Positions 42,136-51,093 of a stretch of DNA of 64,000 bases are shown piece by piece. Below the pieces are notes generated by a model. The model worked only from the letters and a program-made list of their open reading frames with translations, searched no databases and was not told the origin of the DNA. A program made the translations under genes and the position numbers. The stretch's first letter is position 1; each line of letters begins with the position of its first letter. This DNA is from Rossellomorea aquimaris (GTDB taxonomy: Bacteria; Bacillota; Bacilli; Bacillales; Bacillaceae_B): NCBI RefSeq assembly GCF_008180865.1, contig NZ_VTEX01000001.1:3116-67115 (forward strand), given 5' to 3'.

Positions 42136-43098
42136 ATGACAAATATTCGCAGTATCGCCAAGCTTGCGGGAGTATCCGTTTCAACAGTCTCAAGGGTATT
42201 AAATCAACACCCTTATGTGAAAGAAGAAAAACGTCGGAAAGTTCTCGAGGCCGTCGAGCAATTAAATTATATAAAAAACGCAAATGCTGTCCATTTATCA
42301 AAAGGCAAGACCTATAGCATAGGAGTTGTTTTGCCGTATTTGAATCTTCCTTACTTCGGAGAAATTCTTCAAGGTATTGCAGGGGAAGCGTTAAAGCATG
42401 GATATCATCTTCAACTTTTTCAAACGAATTATGACAAGGGAGCCGAACTTGATGCCTTTCATCGTCTGCAAATGAAGGAAGTGGACGGATTGATCTTAAC
42501 TTCACGGTCAAATTCCCTCGATGTTCTCACTCCGTTCATGGAAAATGCCAATGTTGTTTTCTGTGAGAATGTGTACGGTCACTCGTGTAAGAAAATATAT
42601 ATCGATCACTATCAAGGAATCAGGAATGGTCTCGAGCATCTTTATTCAAAAGGTCACTCCCGGATAGGTCTATGCCTGCATCGAATGTTTGGGACGAATA
42701 GTGAAGAGAGAATCCGGGGGTATTACGATAGCTCAGAAGCTGCGGGCAATCCTGTGCGTGAAGAGTGGATCTTCAATGACTGCTATCACCTGGAAGATGG
42801 AAGAGACGTGGTGAAGGCATGGGAACAGCTGAAAGAAAAACCTTCAGCCCTTATCGTAACGAGTGATCAGGTTTCAGCCGGCATGGTGACAGAGGCTGGG
42901 AAAAGAGGGATCAGGATACCCGGTGATTTGGCTATCTTAAGCTTTGATAATCATCCTATTGCCGATGCCCTGAACATTACATCCTTTGAAGTTCCGATAC
43001 GAAAAGTGGGAGAAGAATCGTTTAAACTATTTCTTGAAAATACGGACCCTCGTCCCGTGATATTGGAAACAAAATTATTTGAAAGAGGTACCGTGTAA
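42136..43098 (+). CDS. LacI family transcriptional regulator
   Basis: 320 residues. HTH: MTNIRSIAKLAGVSVSTVSR with hinge helix region AVHLSKGKTYSIGVVLP; C-terminal periplasmic-binding-like domain with MKEVDGLILTSRSN and SFDNHPIADALNITSFEVP. ATG 42136 lies 8 nt after AGGGG; earlier in-frame starts (42118, 42121, 42130) overlap that site. No sugar genes are next to it, so the target is open; the palindrome 76 bp upstream makes autoregulation likely. It may instead govern the sugar operon at 2429 or malL. Confidence 0.92.
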   Translation: MTNIRSIAKLAGVSVSTVSRVLNQHPYVKEEKRRKVLEAVEQLNYIKNANAVHLSKGKTYSIGVVLPYLNLPYFGEILQGIAGEALKHGYHLQLFQTNYDKGAELDAFHRLQMKEVDGLILTSRSNSLDVLTPFMENANVVFCENVYGHSCKKIYIDHYQGIRNGLEHLYSKGHSRIGLCLHRMFGTNSEERIRGYYDSSEAAGNPVREEWIFNDCYHLEDGRDVVKAWEQLKEKPSALIVTSDQVSAGMVTEAGKRGIRIPGDLAILSFDNHPIADALNITSFEVPIRKVGEESFKLFLENTDPRPVILETKLFERGTV

Positions 43099-43128
43099 GT
43101 TCCTTATGAGATAGAGGAGGCGAAAAGA

Positions 43129-43224
43129 ATGTTAGGGAATAAAGATGAAAAAATGTTGATCATCCTAATGGGGGTAGTCGCTATTATTGTGTTGCTTGCC
43201 ATTGTAGGGAAATATCTTATGTAG
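43129..43224 (+). CDS. 31-residue membrane peptide
   Basis: MLGNKDEKMLIILMGVVAII then VLLAIVGKYLM: short charged N terminus and one hydrophobic helix. GAGGAGG lies 8 nt before the ATG, 30 bp after the LacI-type gene. No promoter seen between them, so it may be cotranscribed. Family not recognised. Confidence 0.65.
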   Translation: MLGNKDEKMLIILMGVVAIIVLLAIVGKYLM

Positions 43225-43300
43225 CTTTTTTGTCCTTGTCTTCATAACTCACTCGTTTCTGCCATATGTTAAGAGTAATGAAGCGGTAGGTGAGTTCATC

Positions 43301-43762
43301 ATGTGGTCTGAATTTAAACAATTCATTTCAAGGGGGAATGTAATTGATTTAGCGATTGCAGTCATCATTGGTTCAGCGTTTGGCAAGATTGTGGAGTCTC
43401 TCGTTCAAGACATGATGATGCCGGCAATCGGAATGTTATTTGGCGGCATTAACTTAGAAGGCCTGCACCTTCGAATTAGAGCAGAGGTGATTGAATTGGG
43501 AAAGTTCCTACAAGCACTTGTAGACTTTCTTCTTGTGGCCATGAGCATTTTTTTGATGATAAAGGTGGTCAACCGCTTGAAAGGCGGAGAGCAGCAATAT
43601 AAGGTGAAGCAAACGACTAACCTTGAAGTATTACAGGAAATCAGGGATATCTTGAAGGACGATCATAGCCCTTCCCCTAGCGATGATTTCCCGAAAACAA
43701 TCGATCAGCTCACCAAAAGTGGTATGAAAATTCAGATGAGAACCGACAGAAAGCCAAGATAA
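43301..43762 (+). CDS. mscL: Large-conductance mechanosensitive channel
   Basis: 153 residues, MscL family: N-terminal FKQFISRGNVIDLAIAVIIG (pore-lining helix), GKIVESLVQDMMMPAIG, periplasmic loop, second helix ALVDFLLVAMSIFLMIKVVN, and a charged C-terminal helix. Opens on membrane tension to release solutes in hypo-osmotic shock. The C terminus is about 20 residues longer than the common MscL. Confidence 0.95.
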   Translation: MWSEFKQFISRGNVIDLAIAVIIGSAFGKIVESLVQDMMMPAIGMLFGGINLEGLHLRIRAEVIELGKFLQALVDFLLVAMSIFLMIKVVNRLKGGEQQYKVKQTTNLEVLQEIRDILKDDHSPSPSDDFPKTIDQLTKSGMKIQMRTDRKPR

Positions 43763-43781
43763 ATTCATGATCATTGACCTA

Positions 43782-43810
43782 AATCCTACTTTTATAGTAG
43801 GATTACTTTG
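43782..43810 (+). terminator. Possible terminator after mscL
   Basis: AATCCTACT / AGTAGGATT stem with 5-nt loop; only a short T-run follows. Confidence 0.5.
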
Positions 43811-43860
43811 TGTTGTACGACCATTTTTGAAAAATCCTACGAACAAATGGGGTAATGATC

Positions 43861-44793
43861 TTGAAAAAAATTCATATTATTCATGAAAATAGTGAATGGA
43901 CCAATCATTTAACGGCTCGTCTCGACGAGCTTCACTTACCTTATGAGGAATGGTTCCTCGATCAAGGACTCATCGAGTTATCATATGAGCCGCCTGAAGG
44001 AGTTTTCTATAATCGGATCAGTGCATCTTCCCATACCAGAAACCATCGTTTTGCACCTGAGTTAACGGAAAGCGTTCTTTCATGGTTGGAGAGATATGAA
44101 AGAAAGGTACTGAACGGGAGTCGTGCCCTCCGGTTGGAAGTGAGTAAAGTGAATCAGTATATGGCCTTGAACGCTGCCGGCATCAAGACACCGAAAACCA
44201 TTGCAGCTGTTGGAAAAGAGCAGATCATAGAAGCCGCACAAAAGCTCAACAAACCATCATTCATCACCAAGCATAACCGAGCAGGAAAAGGATTGGGTGT
44301 TCAGTTGTTTCATTCACTGGACGCACTGAAAAACTATGTCTACAGTGATGCATTTGAAGAACCGCTGGATGGCACGACGCTAATCCAGGAATACATTGAA
44401 GCACCGGACGCTTCGATCACACGCTGTGAATTCATCGGCGGCACATTCATGTATGCTGTGAAGGTGGATACGTCAAAAGGATTTGAATTATGTCCCGCCG
44501 ATGTCTGCCAGGTCGATGATTTATTCTGCCCAGTGGGGGAGCAGGAGGAAAAGCCTAAATTCCAAATCAGGGAAAACTTTTCCCATGGCATCCTTTCGTC
44601 TTACGAAGCATTTTTAAAAGAAAACCGGATTGATGTAGCCGGGATTGAATTTATTCAAGACAAAGAAGGCACCATCTACACGTATGATGTGAACACCAAT
44701 ACAAATTACAACAAGGATGCCGAGGCGAAGTACGGACAATACGGGATGCTTGAGTTGGCAAAATACCTTGGAGAACAATTGAAAACTTTGTAA
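43861..44793 (+). CDS. ATP-grasp ligase, RimK-like
   Basis: 310 residues. ATP-grasp fold: central domain with KPSFITKHNRAGKGLGVQLF (nucleotide binding), LIQEYIEAPDASITRCEF, and C-terminal metal site IYTYDVNTNTNYN. Enzymes of this fold join a carboxylate to an amine or thiol; RimK-like members add glutamate or make small peptides. Substrate unknown, and no biosynthetic neighbours are seen. I favour TTG 43861 (GGGG 8 nt upstream); ATG 43855 is an alternative with a too-close ribosome site. Confidence 0.82.
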   Translation: MKKIHIIHENSEWTNHLTARLDELHLPYEEWFLDQGLIELSYEPPEGVFYNRISASSHTRNHRFAPELTESVLSWLERYERKVLNGSRALRLEVSKVNQYMALNAAGIKTPKTIAAVGKEQIIEAAQKLNKPSFITKHNRAGKGLGVQLFHSLDALKNYVYSDAFEEPLDGTTLIQEYIEAPDASITRCEFIGGTFMYAVKVDTSKGFELCPADVCQVDDLFCPVGEQEEKPKFQIRENFSHGILSSYEAFLKENRIDVAGIEFIQDKEGTIYTYDVNTNTNYNKDAEAKYGQYGMLELAKYLGEQLKTL

Positions 44794-44801
44794 ATTGATG
44801 T

Positions 44802-44830
44802 CCCTCCTGTACATGTACAGGAGGGGTTTC
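44802..44830 (+). terminator. Terminator after the ATP-grasp gene
   Basis: Perfect palindrome CCCTCCTGTACATG... closing on GTACAGGAGGGG, then TTTC. The stem has almost no loop, so it may also form a cruciform. Confidence 0.65.
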
Positions 44831-44933
44831 GTATGTAAATGCACGATTACAAATATATTTGTGACGATTTTTGCAGTAGTATGGTAGAATTTCTATAAAG
44901 TAGACAATATCTGTGAAAGGTCAAAGGGTAAGT

Positions 44934-46202
44934 ATGATTATCTTTAATCAGGATGTTATTAACAATTTCTTTTATATCATTTTGAGTATTTTTTTAATTT
45001 TTTTCCTTATTGAAAAAAAGATGATACATGGTTGGTATACAAGGTTAGCAACCCTTGTTTCTTTGAGTTTTGCCATTATCCTGTGCATGCTTTCCCCGAT
45101 CTATCATAATCCATACTGTGTACATGATTTACGGATGATTCCTTTTGTACTCGGGATCATGTATGGAGGACCATACACAGGGCTCGCACTTTTAGTTGTT
45201 TTATTGGTATCCAGGACTATGATATATAGTTGGAGTTTAGTAGCATTTGTTATTTATGTGGTGATCTATCTCTTGACGGTGATCGGGATGAAGTGGTTCC
45301 ATTTTGACCGGTTAACGAGCCGTAAGAAGATTATATTTTCAGTGATTCTCTTTACCATTCATTCCATCGTAGCGGCACTTATTGCGAATGCCATGACAGT
45401 GTTTGTAATTGATGAAAGCTATCTCATTAATTTCATCTTACTCCCATCAGTGGGAATGCTCATTTTGACATATATATGTGAAACATTGCTTAAACAGATT
45501 CAAATCAAACACGCACTCGTGAAAATAGAGAAAATGGAAGTACTCGCTCAACTGGCAGCCAGCATTTCACACGAAGTGAAGAATCCGTTAACGGTTATAA
45601 AAGGATTTCTACGATTGCTCAATCAAGAAAATCTTCCAGTCGGAAAAAAAGAGCAGTACTTAGCCATCGCATCATCAGAATTGAACCGGGCAGAAGATAT
45701 CATCAATGACTATCTCACATTTGCCAAGCCGGACCCTGATCAAGTAGAGGACATCTCAATTTCCGAACAACTCAATAAGCTTGTTGATATGGTAGAGCCC
45801 CTGAGCAACCAGCAATCGGTTGACGTACATAAAAGTATCATGGACGCCACCATTGTCGGCAATACAAGGAGTTTTCAGCAAGCATTTCTCAACATCATGA
45901 AAAATGCGATCGAATCCATGCCAAAAGGAGGTACCCTTTCGATACTTTCGAAGGTTCAGAAAGGGGACGTAAGCATAACCATCACTGATACTGGAATCGG
46001 GATGACCTCTGAACAACAGGCAAGACTCGGAGAACCTTATTTTTCTACGAAGGAAAAAGGGACTGGTCTTGGGCTTATGGTATCCTATCGCATCATTGAA
46101 GCGATGAGAGGCGTCATTACAGTTGAAAGTAGAGTTGGCAAGGGGACGAGTTTTCAGATTGTATTTCCTTTGGATCGTATGAAAGACCCTTCATCTTTAT
46201 AG
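44934..46202 (+). CDS. Sensor histidine kinase, KinB-like (5TM LytS/YhcK type)
   Basis: 422 residues. Six hydrophobic segments fill residues 10-190, containing the 5TMR-type signature YCVHDLRMIPFVLGIMYGGP. The HisKA domain has the phosphorylated His at 213 (AASISHEVKNPLT), followed by an ATPase domain with NIMKNAIESMPKGG, DTGIGM and GTGLGLMVSYRIIE. Resembles sporulation kinases that feed the Spo0F phosphorelay; an orphan kinase without an adjacent regulator, which fits. ATG 44934 follows AAAGGG; a GTG at 44913 is less likely. Confidence 0.88.
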   Translation: MIIFNQDVINNFFYIILSIFLIFFLIEKKMIHGWYTRLATLVSLSFAIILCMLSPIYHNPYCVHDLRMIPFVLGIMYGGPYTGLALLVVLLVSRTMIYSWSLVAFVIYVVIYLLTVIGMKWFHFDRLTSRKKIIFSVILFTIHSIVAALIANAMTVFVIDESYLINFILLPSVGMLILTYICETLLKQIQIKHALVKIEKMEVLAQLAASISHEVKNPLTVIKGFLRLLNQENLPVGKKEQYLAIASSELNRAEDIINDYLTFAKPDPDQVEDISISEQLNKLVDMVEPLSNQQSVDVHKSIMDATIVGNTRSFQQAFLNIMKNAIESMPKGGTLSILSKVQKGDVSITITDTGIGMTSEQQARLGEPYFSTKEKGTGLGLMVSYRIIEAMRGVITVESRVGKGTSFQIVFPLDRMKDPSSL

Positions 46203-46224
46203 GTGGAGGGTTATTTAAATTTTA
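46186..46224 (+). terminator. Terminator after the KinB-like gene
   Basis: ACCCTTCATC / GGTGGAGGGT stem overlapping the stop codon, then TATTTAAATTTT. Confidence 0.6.
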
Positions 46225-46240
46225 CTGACGCCAAACGATT

Positions 46241-47006
46241 CCGCTTTTCGGTATGTCCAGCTCCGGCGGCTAGTCCCTCGAGGTCATAAGTCAAGGACAC
46301 CAAAAAGGCATAGAGCGCCTTTCCGGTGTCCTCGCCTTATGCTTGTCGGGCCTGAGCGAGCCGCCTCCGCTTTTCGATATGTCCAGCTCCGGCGGCTAGT
46401 CCCTCGAGGTCATAAGTCAAGGACACCAAAAAGGCATAGAGCGCCTTTCCGGTGTCCTCGTCTTATGCTTGTCGGGCCTGAGCGAGCCGCCTCCGCTTTT
46501 CGATATGTCCAGCTCCGACGGCTAGTCCCTCGAGGTCATAAGTCAAGGACACCAAAAAGGCAAAGAGCGCCTTTCCGGTGTCCTCGCCTTAAGCTTGTCG
46601 GGCCTGAGAGAGCCGCCTCCGCTTTTCGATATGTCCAGCTCCGGCGGCTAGAGGCTCGAGGTCATAAGTCAAACCAGCCAAAAAGGCAAAGAACGCCTTT
46701 CCGTCAGGTTCGTCTTAAGCTTGTCGCCTCTGGGCAAGCCGCCTCCGCTTTTCGGTATGTCCAGCTCCAGGGCTTAGAGGCTCGAGGTCATAAGTCAAGC
46801 ATGCCAAAAAGGCAAAGAGCGCCTTTCCGGCATGCCTGCCTTAAGCTTGTCCCCTCTGAGCAAAGCCCTTCAGCTTTTCGATATGTCCAGCTCCGGCGGC
46901 TAGTCCCTCGAGGTCATAAGTCAAGGACACCAAAAAGGCAAAGAGCGCCTTTCCGGTGTCCTCGTCTTATGCTTGTCGGGCCTGAGCGAGCCGCCTCCGC
47001 TTTTCG
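46241..47006. repeat. Six tandem 126-bp structured repeats
   Basis: Units begin (CCGCTTTTCG or a variant) at 46241, 46367, 46493, 46619, 46745 and 46871, each exactly 126 bp, with a partial seventh start at 46997. Each unit folds into nested stems: GGCGGCT/AGCCGCC, CATAAG/CTTATG, GGACACC/GGTGTCC and AAAGGC/GCCTTT. Units 4 and 5 carry paired changes that keep stems (for example GCATGCC/GGCATGC and AGGGCTT/AAGCCCT in unit 5). Single units of this kind are scattered between genes in many Bacillaceae, from memory; six head-to-tail is unusual. 47007-47170 adds a CCACTGAG/CTCAGTGG hairpin (about 47089-47114) and no gene. Confidence 0.93.
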
Positions 47007-47170
47007 CTATTGAACTTTCTTAAATTATCTGATAATATATATTCCTGCTCCCAAACGCCTACATAATTTATCCGGATTTCCATATGCATCCACTGAGAGT
47101 CGTTACCTCAGTGGAATAATAAGACGTTTTTTTCTCCATTGCGGCTACTACCATTTGGAAGGAGAAATGT

Positions 47171-49438
47171 ATGACGAAGGAATCAACCATTCATCCCGAT
47201 TTTTTAACTGAATCAGAACGCTTAGAGTTTACAAAACGCTACATTGACGTTGTGATCAACACATCCCAGACAAGCAAGGAAAAGTATAAAGAAAACATGG
47301 AGAAAGCTTTTGGAGATATCGATTGGGGAGAATCAAGTGCTGCCTACATCGATATATTGACCAACTCAAGCTTTTTTGAGATGTCGAAGGAAGAACTGGA
47401 ATCCCTCCTTAAAGCGAAGAACAAGCCTTACTTTGCACGAATTGATTTTCAACATAAGGGTGCTGACAATGTAGAGAAGCATTATATCGGCAAGACCTCC
47501 TTGTATCAGCGTGAAAATCAAGAACAAATCATAGTGGACTGGCGTTCCCCCATAGCCAATCTCTACTACGAAGGAAGAATCGGTGATGTTTCCTATGAAG
47601 CGGAAGACGAGACATATGAAGGAGATCTTTCATTAAAGCGTCAGTACATGATTGAAGATGGCTTGTTAGAAGAAATCCGGGATATCGACTTAACGACCAC
47701 AGATGAATTGCTTCAGGATTCATTAGCCAAAAGCTCCAGCAATCGTTTAACCGAGATCATTTCCACCATCCAAGAAGAACAAAACCGGATCATCCGTGCC
47801 GATTTAAACAAACCCATCATTGTTCAAGGTGCGGCGGGCAGCGGAAAGACGACGATTGCCCTTCACCGGATTTCTTATTTCATTTACAATTACAAACAAC
47901 ATTTTGATCCCAGACAACTAATGATTCTAGCTCCGAGTAATTTATTCATCGACTATATTTCAGAGGCGTTGCCGGAACTTGGAGTGGAACGTGTCAGACA
48001 AACGACGTTCACGGATTATGTGATGACCTGCTTAGAGAAAAAGTTGAAATTAGTAGAAGATAATAAGCTCATTCAGTTAATTGAAACCCACGGAGAAGAC
48101 GTAGAGACTGCCTCCTGGATTTCAGGGTTTAAAGGCTCCAAGGTATTCAGGAGAATTCTTGATTATTATATAGAAGAAATTGAACAGCGTTTTTATACAT
48201 CAAAGGACTTCTATGTTGATAAATACAAGCTCTACACGGCAAAAAAGTTCACTCATCTTTTTAAAGATGAATATACGTATATGCCAATCTATCGCAGGAT
48301 GGAAAAGCTGAAGGCCCTTTTACAGAGTTATGTGCGGACAAATAAGAAACAAATGATAGAAGGTGTTGAAAAGTTCTTTGATGAGCGGATCGAAACAGCT
48401 CTCTTTGAGCGGTCAAAGGCAGCGAACCGCAAGGACTATGTATCAAAAGCATTGGACAAAAAAACTGAGCGTGTAGATGAAGTCAAGAAAGCCATCCGCA
48501 CAAGCGTATCGGGGTACATGAAACAGTTTGAGAAGAAGAATCTGGATCAATATTTCATCGAATTGTTTTTAGATCCAGAGCGTCTTGTATCATACTCAAA
48601 AGGCGAGCTAAACAGGGGACAAGCTGAACAGCTTTGTCACTATACCCTTAGATACGCGAAGAAAAAACAGTATGAAGTAGAAGATTTTGCGATTCTTCTT
48701 TACTTGCAATCCCACTTGTTCGGAATAGACAAATTTCATAAAGCAAAAAACATCGTCATTGATGAAGCCCAGGATTATAGTTATCTGCAGCTTTATTCAT
48801 TGAAGAGGGCACTTGAAACCGACATGTTTACACTGGTGGGGGATCTTGCCCAGGGAATCCACTCCTATCGTGGACTTCAGTCATGGGAACCGGTGTTTAG
48901 AGATGTTTTTCCAAGGGCGACCTATACGGAGTTGCAAAAAAGTTACCGAACCACAATTGAAATCATGGAGGAAGCAAATAAACTGCTGAATCTCTTACCC
49001 TATGATTTTCCTAAAGTGAATCCAGTGGTGAGACATGGAGATTCTCCCAGCTTCGATGAGTATGTGGAATTGGAAGAATTGGCTGCCATAATAAAGGAGA
49101 AGGTGGATACTGGACGAGAAGAAGGATTCCAAACCTTTGCAGTGATCGGAAAAAGCATGAAGGATTGTGTAAAAATCAGCGAAATCCTTCAAGATCGGCA
49201 GCCTGGGAAAGTGAAGTTATTAGAAGAACAGGAATCGATCCCGAAAGATCAAATCGTCGTTGTACCATCTTATCTGTCAAAAGGACTCGAATTCGATGTG
49301 GTCATCATCGCAGCGGTGGATGAAGCATTCAACCCGGAAAACGAACTCGACATCAAGCTCCAATACGTGTCCATGACACGCCCCCTGCATAAGCTTGCGT
49401 TTATCGGGAGGAGAAGAGAGCAATTTATCGGCCGGTAG
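47171..49438 (+). CDS. helD: RNA polymerase recycling motor HelD
   Basis: 755 residues, HelD of the UvrD/Rep-like superfamily 1. It pulls stalled or post-termination RNA polymerase off DNA and RNA. A helical N-terminal arm with EYQ-like coiled segments is followed by IIVDWRSPIANLYYEG, Walker A VQGAAGSGKTTIAL (Gly 220 to Thr 227), Walker B NIVIDEAQDYSYLQL, and C-terminal VPSYLSKGLEFDVVIIAAVD and VSMTRPLHKLAFIG. The length is as for Bacillus HelD. ATG follows GGAAGGAG. Confidence 0.95.
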   Translation: MTKESTIHPDFLTESERLEFTKRYIDVVINTSQTSKEKYKENMEKAFGDIDWGESSAAYIDILTNSSFFEMSKEELESLLKAKNKPYFARIDFQHKGADNVEKHYIGKTSLYQRENQEQIIVDWRSPIANLYYEGRIGDVSYEAEDETYEGDLSLKRQYMIEDGLLEEIRDIDLTTTDELLQDSLAKSSSNRLTEIISTIQEEQNRIIRADLNKPIIVQGAAGSGKTTIALHRISYFIYNYKQHFDPRQLMILAPSNLFIDYISEALPELGVERVRQTTFTDYVMTCLEKKLKLVEDNKLIQLIETHGEDVETASWISGFKGSKVFRRILDYYIEEIEQRFYTSKDFYVDKYKLYTAKKFTHLFKDEYTYMPIYRRMEKLKALLQSYVRTNKKQMIEGVEKFFDERIETALFERSKAANRKDYVSKALDKKTERVDEVKKAIRTSVSGYMKQFEKKNLDQYFIELFLDPERLVSYSKGELNRGQAEQLCHYTLRYAKKKQYEVEDFAILLYLQSHLFGIDKFHKAKNIVIDEAQDYSYLQLYSLKRALETDMFTLVGDLAQGIHSYRGLQSWEPVFRDVFPRATYTELQKSYRTTIEIMEEANKLLNLLPYDFPKVNPVVRHGDSPSFDEYVELEELAAIIKEKVDTGREEGFQTFAVIGKSMKDCVKISEILQDRQPGKVKLLEEQESIPKDQIVVVPSYLSKGLEFDVVIIAAVDEAFNPENELDIKLQYVSMTRPLHKLAFIGRRREQFIGR

Positions 49439-49450
49439 AAGCTCCAAATA

Positions 49451-49483
49451 GATTCGTCCCTCATGGAGAGGGACGGACCTTAA
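49451..49483 (+). terminator. Hairpin/terminator after helD
   Basis: CGTCCCTC / GAGGGACG with an ATGGA loop, then GACCTTAATTT. The right arm carries the dispersed motif as GAGGGACGGACC (49468-49479). Confidence 0.55.
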
Positions 49484-49568
49484 TTTAGTATATAATCGAA
49501 TTTTTCAATCATAACATTAGCAACAAGCTGAGTGAATTTGTAAAATGGTAAATCAGGAGGGATGCAAT

Positions 49569-50399
49569 ATGTTAAAAAACTTACAGAGCACGAAGACACT
49601 ACATAACGGAATCGAAATTCCTTATGTCGGTTTAGGAGTTTACCAAATGAAAGATCCGTCTGAAACGGTGCAGGCTGTTCGCACAGCGATTGAGTCAGGA
49701 TACCGTTCCATCGATACAGCGGCGATCTACGATAACGAAGAAAGTGTAGGTCAAGGTGTGAAAGAAGGTGGAGTAGCGAGAGAGGAACTGTTCATTACAT
49801 CGAAAGTATGGAATAGTGATCAAGGCTACGATACGACACTGAAAGCATTCGAAACCAGCCTTAAAAAGCTTGATATGGACTACCTGGATCTTTACTTGAT
49901 TCACTGGCCTGTAGAAGGAAAATACAATGATACATGGAAGGCATTCGAAAGACTTCAGAGTGAAGGATTAGTGAAATCAATCGGTGTAAGCAACTTCCAT
50001 CAGCATCACCTTGAAGATTTGATGAAGAACAGCAATGAAAAGCCTGTATTAAATCAAATCGAATTACACCCTCGTCTGAATCAGGAAAAAATAAGAGAAT
50101 TCTGTGCATCACAAAATATTGCAGTGGAAGCATGGTCACCAATCGCTCAAGGGCGTGTACTGGATGAACCAACACTGAATCACATTGCGGAAAAGCATGA
50201 AAAATCCGCTGCCCAAGTGATTCTGCGATGGCACCTTCAGAATGATGTCATCATCATTCCTAAATCTGTACATGAAAATCGTATCAAAGAAAACGCAGAC
50301 CTGTTCAACTTCGAGCTATCACTTGAAGAAATGAACCAAATCAACGGATTGAATCTCGACGAACGTTTCGGGCCAGACCCGGACAACTTCGATTTCTAA
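49569..50399 (+). CDS. yvgN: Aldo/keto reductase, YvgN (glyoxal/methylglyoxal reductase) type
   Basis: 276 residues, same length as B. subtilis YvgN. NADPH-dependent reduction of methylglyoxal and other aldehydes. Catalytic tetrad is visible: Asp and Tyr in SIDTAAIYDNEE, Lys in FITSKVWN, His in DLYLIHWP. C-terminal NADP-binding VIIIPKSVHENRIKEN. ATG 49569 follows GGAGGG; the frame is open 8 codons upstream without a site. Ends in a strong hairpin terminator. Confidence 0.92.
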   Translation: MLKNLQSTKTLHNGIEIPYVGLGVYQMKDPSETVQAVRTAIESGYRSIDTAAIYDNEESVGQGVKEGGVAREELFITSKVWNSDQGYDTTLKAFETSLKKLDMDYLDLYLIHWPVEGKYNDTWKAFERLQSEGLVKSIGVSNFHQHHLEDLMKNSNEKPVLNQIELHPRLNQEKIREFCASQNIAVEAWSPIAQGRVLDEPTLNHIAEKHEKSAAQVILRWHLQNDVIIIPKSVHENRIKENADLFNFELSLEEMNQINGLNLDERFGPDPDNFDF

Positions 50400-50414
50400 T
50401 CGATATATATATGA

Positions 50415-50457
50415 AAGAGGTCCGTCCCTCCAGAAGAGGGACGGACCTCTTATTTTT
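50415..50457 (+). terminator. Terminator after the aldo/keto reductase gene
   Basis: AAGAGGTCCGTCCCTC / GAGGGACGGACCTCTT perfect 16-bp stem, CAGAA loop, then ATTTTT. Confidence 0.92.
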
Positions 50458-50505
50458 GCCCTACTGCTTTCAGGTACCCTTTATTAAAAAGTTGTAAAAT
50501 AGTTA

Positions 50506-50535
50506 TTGACAGAGAAGTGAGGAGTATTATACAAT
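50506..50535 (+). promoter_or_regulatory. Promoter of the DoxX gene
   Basis: TTGACA (50506-50511), then TATACA (50528-50533, 16-bp spacer) or TACAAT (50530-50535, 18-bp spacer). The MhqR-like box follows immediately. Confidence 0.65.
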
Positions 50536-50611
50536 TATCTCGAAATCAAAATAATTACATTCGAGATAACATGTATTCTTTTTTTTACGCATATATCTCA
50601 AATCCAAGATA
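50535..50611. promoter_or_regulatory. MhqR-like operator boxes
   Basis: TTATCTCGAA (50535-50544) and TTCGAGATAA (50560-50569) are perfect inverted arms 15 bp apart. A second box TATCTCAAATCCAAGATA lies at 50594-50611. All resemble the MhqR consensus (TATCTCGAATTCGAGATA), which controls DoxX and other quinone-response genes in B. subtilis. Confidence 0.65.
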
Positions 50612-50685
50612 AATGATTTGAGAATAATTGAATTTGAAATGTTTGAAGCTACATCTCGATGGGAAAACATAAAGGAGGAAGTAAG

Positions 50686-51093
50686 ATGACAGCATTAGCT
50701 GCGTTCGGTTTATTGGTTATTCGTTTAGTAGTGGGGTTAACATTCGCTGCTCATGGAGCACAGAAGTTATTTGGATGGTTTGGTGGACACGGACTACAAG
50801 GAACAGGTGGTTTCTTTGAGTCCATTGGAATCCAGCCGGGAAAAACGATGGCATTACTTGCAGGACTTTCTGAAGTTGCAGGGGGATTACTATTCGCTGC
50901 AGGTTTCCTGACGCCATTAGCAGCGTTACTTATCATTGGAACGATGATTGTAGCGATTGTGAAAGTTCACGGACCAAATGGTTATTGGGTAACACAAAAT
51001 GGTACAGAATATAATGTGATGCTCATTGTTGTTGCTCTAGGGGTAGCACTGGTAGGGGCAGGATCATTTTCTATAGACGCACTCTTATTTTAG
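50686..51093 (+). CDS. DoxX family membrane protein (MhqP-like)
   Basis: 135 residues, four membrane helices. DoxX signature LLVIRLVVGLTFAAHGAQKL, FGGHGLQGTGGFFESIG, and AGLSEVAGGLLFAAGFLTPL. DoxX proteins such as MhqP and CatD lie in quinone- and catechol-response operons; their biochemical role is unclear. ATG 50686 follows AAAGGAGGAAG; the frame extends 9 codons upstream without a site. Upstream MhqR-like boxes indicate induction by quinones. Confidence 0.88.
   Translation: MTALAAFGLLVIRLVVGLTFAAHGAQKLFGWFGGHGLQGTGGFFESIGIQPGKTMALLAGLSEVAGGLLFAAGFLTPLAALLIIGTMIVAIVKVHGPNGYWVTQNGTEYNVMLIVVALGVALVGAGSFSIDALLF

Noticed and set aside
46241..47006. CRISPR array
   Set aside because: Units are contiguous 126-bp copies with no unique spacers, and there are no cas genes.
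46339..47013. A 224-residue open frame with a 42-residue peptide repeated five times
   Set aside because: The frame stays open only because the DNA repeat is 126 bp, a multiple of three. There is no ribosome site, and the changes between units preserve base pairing rather than the peptide.
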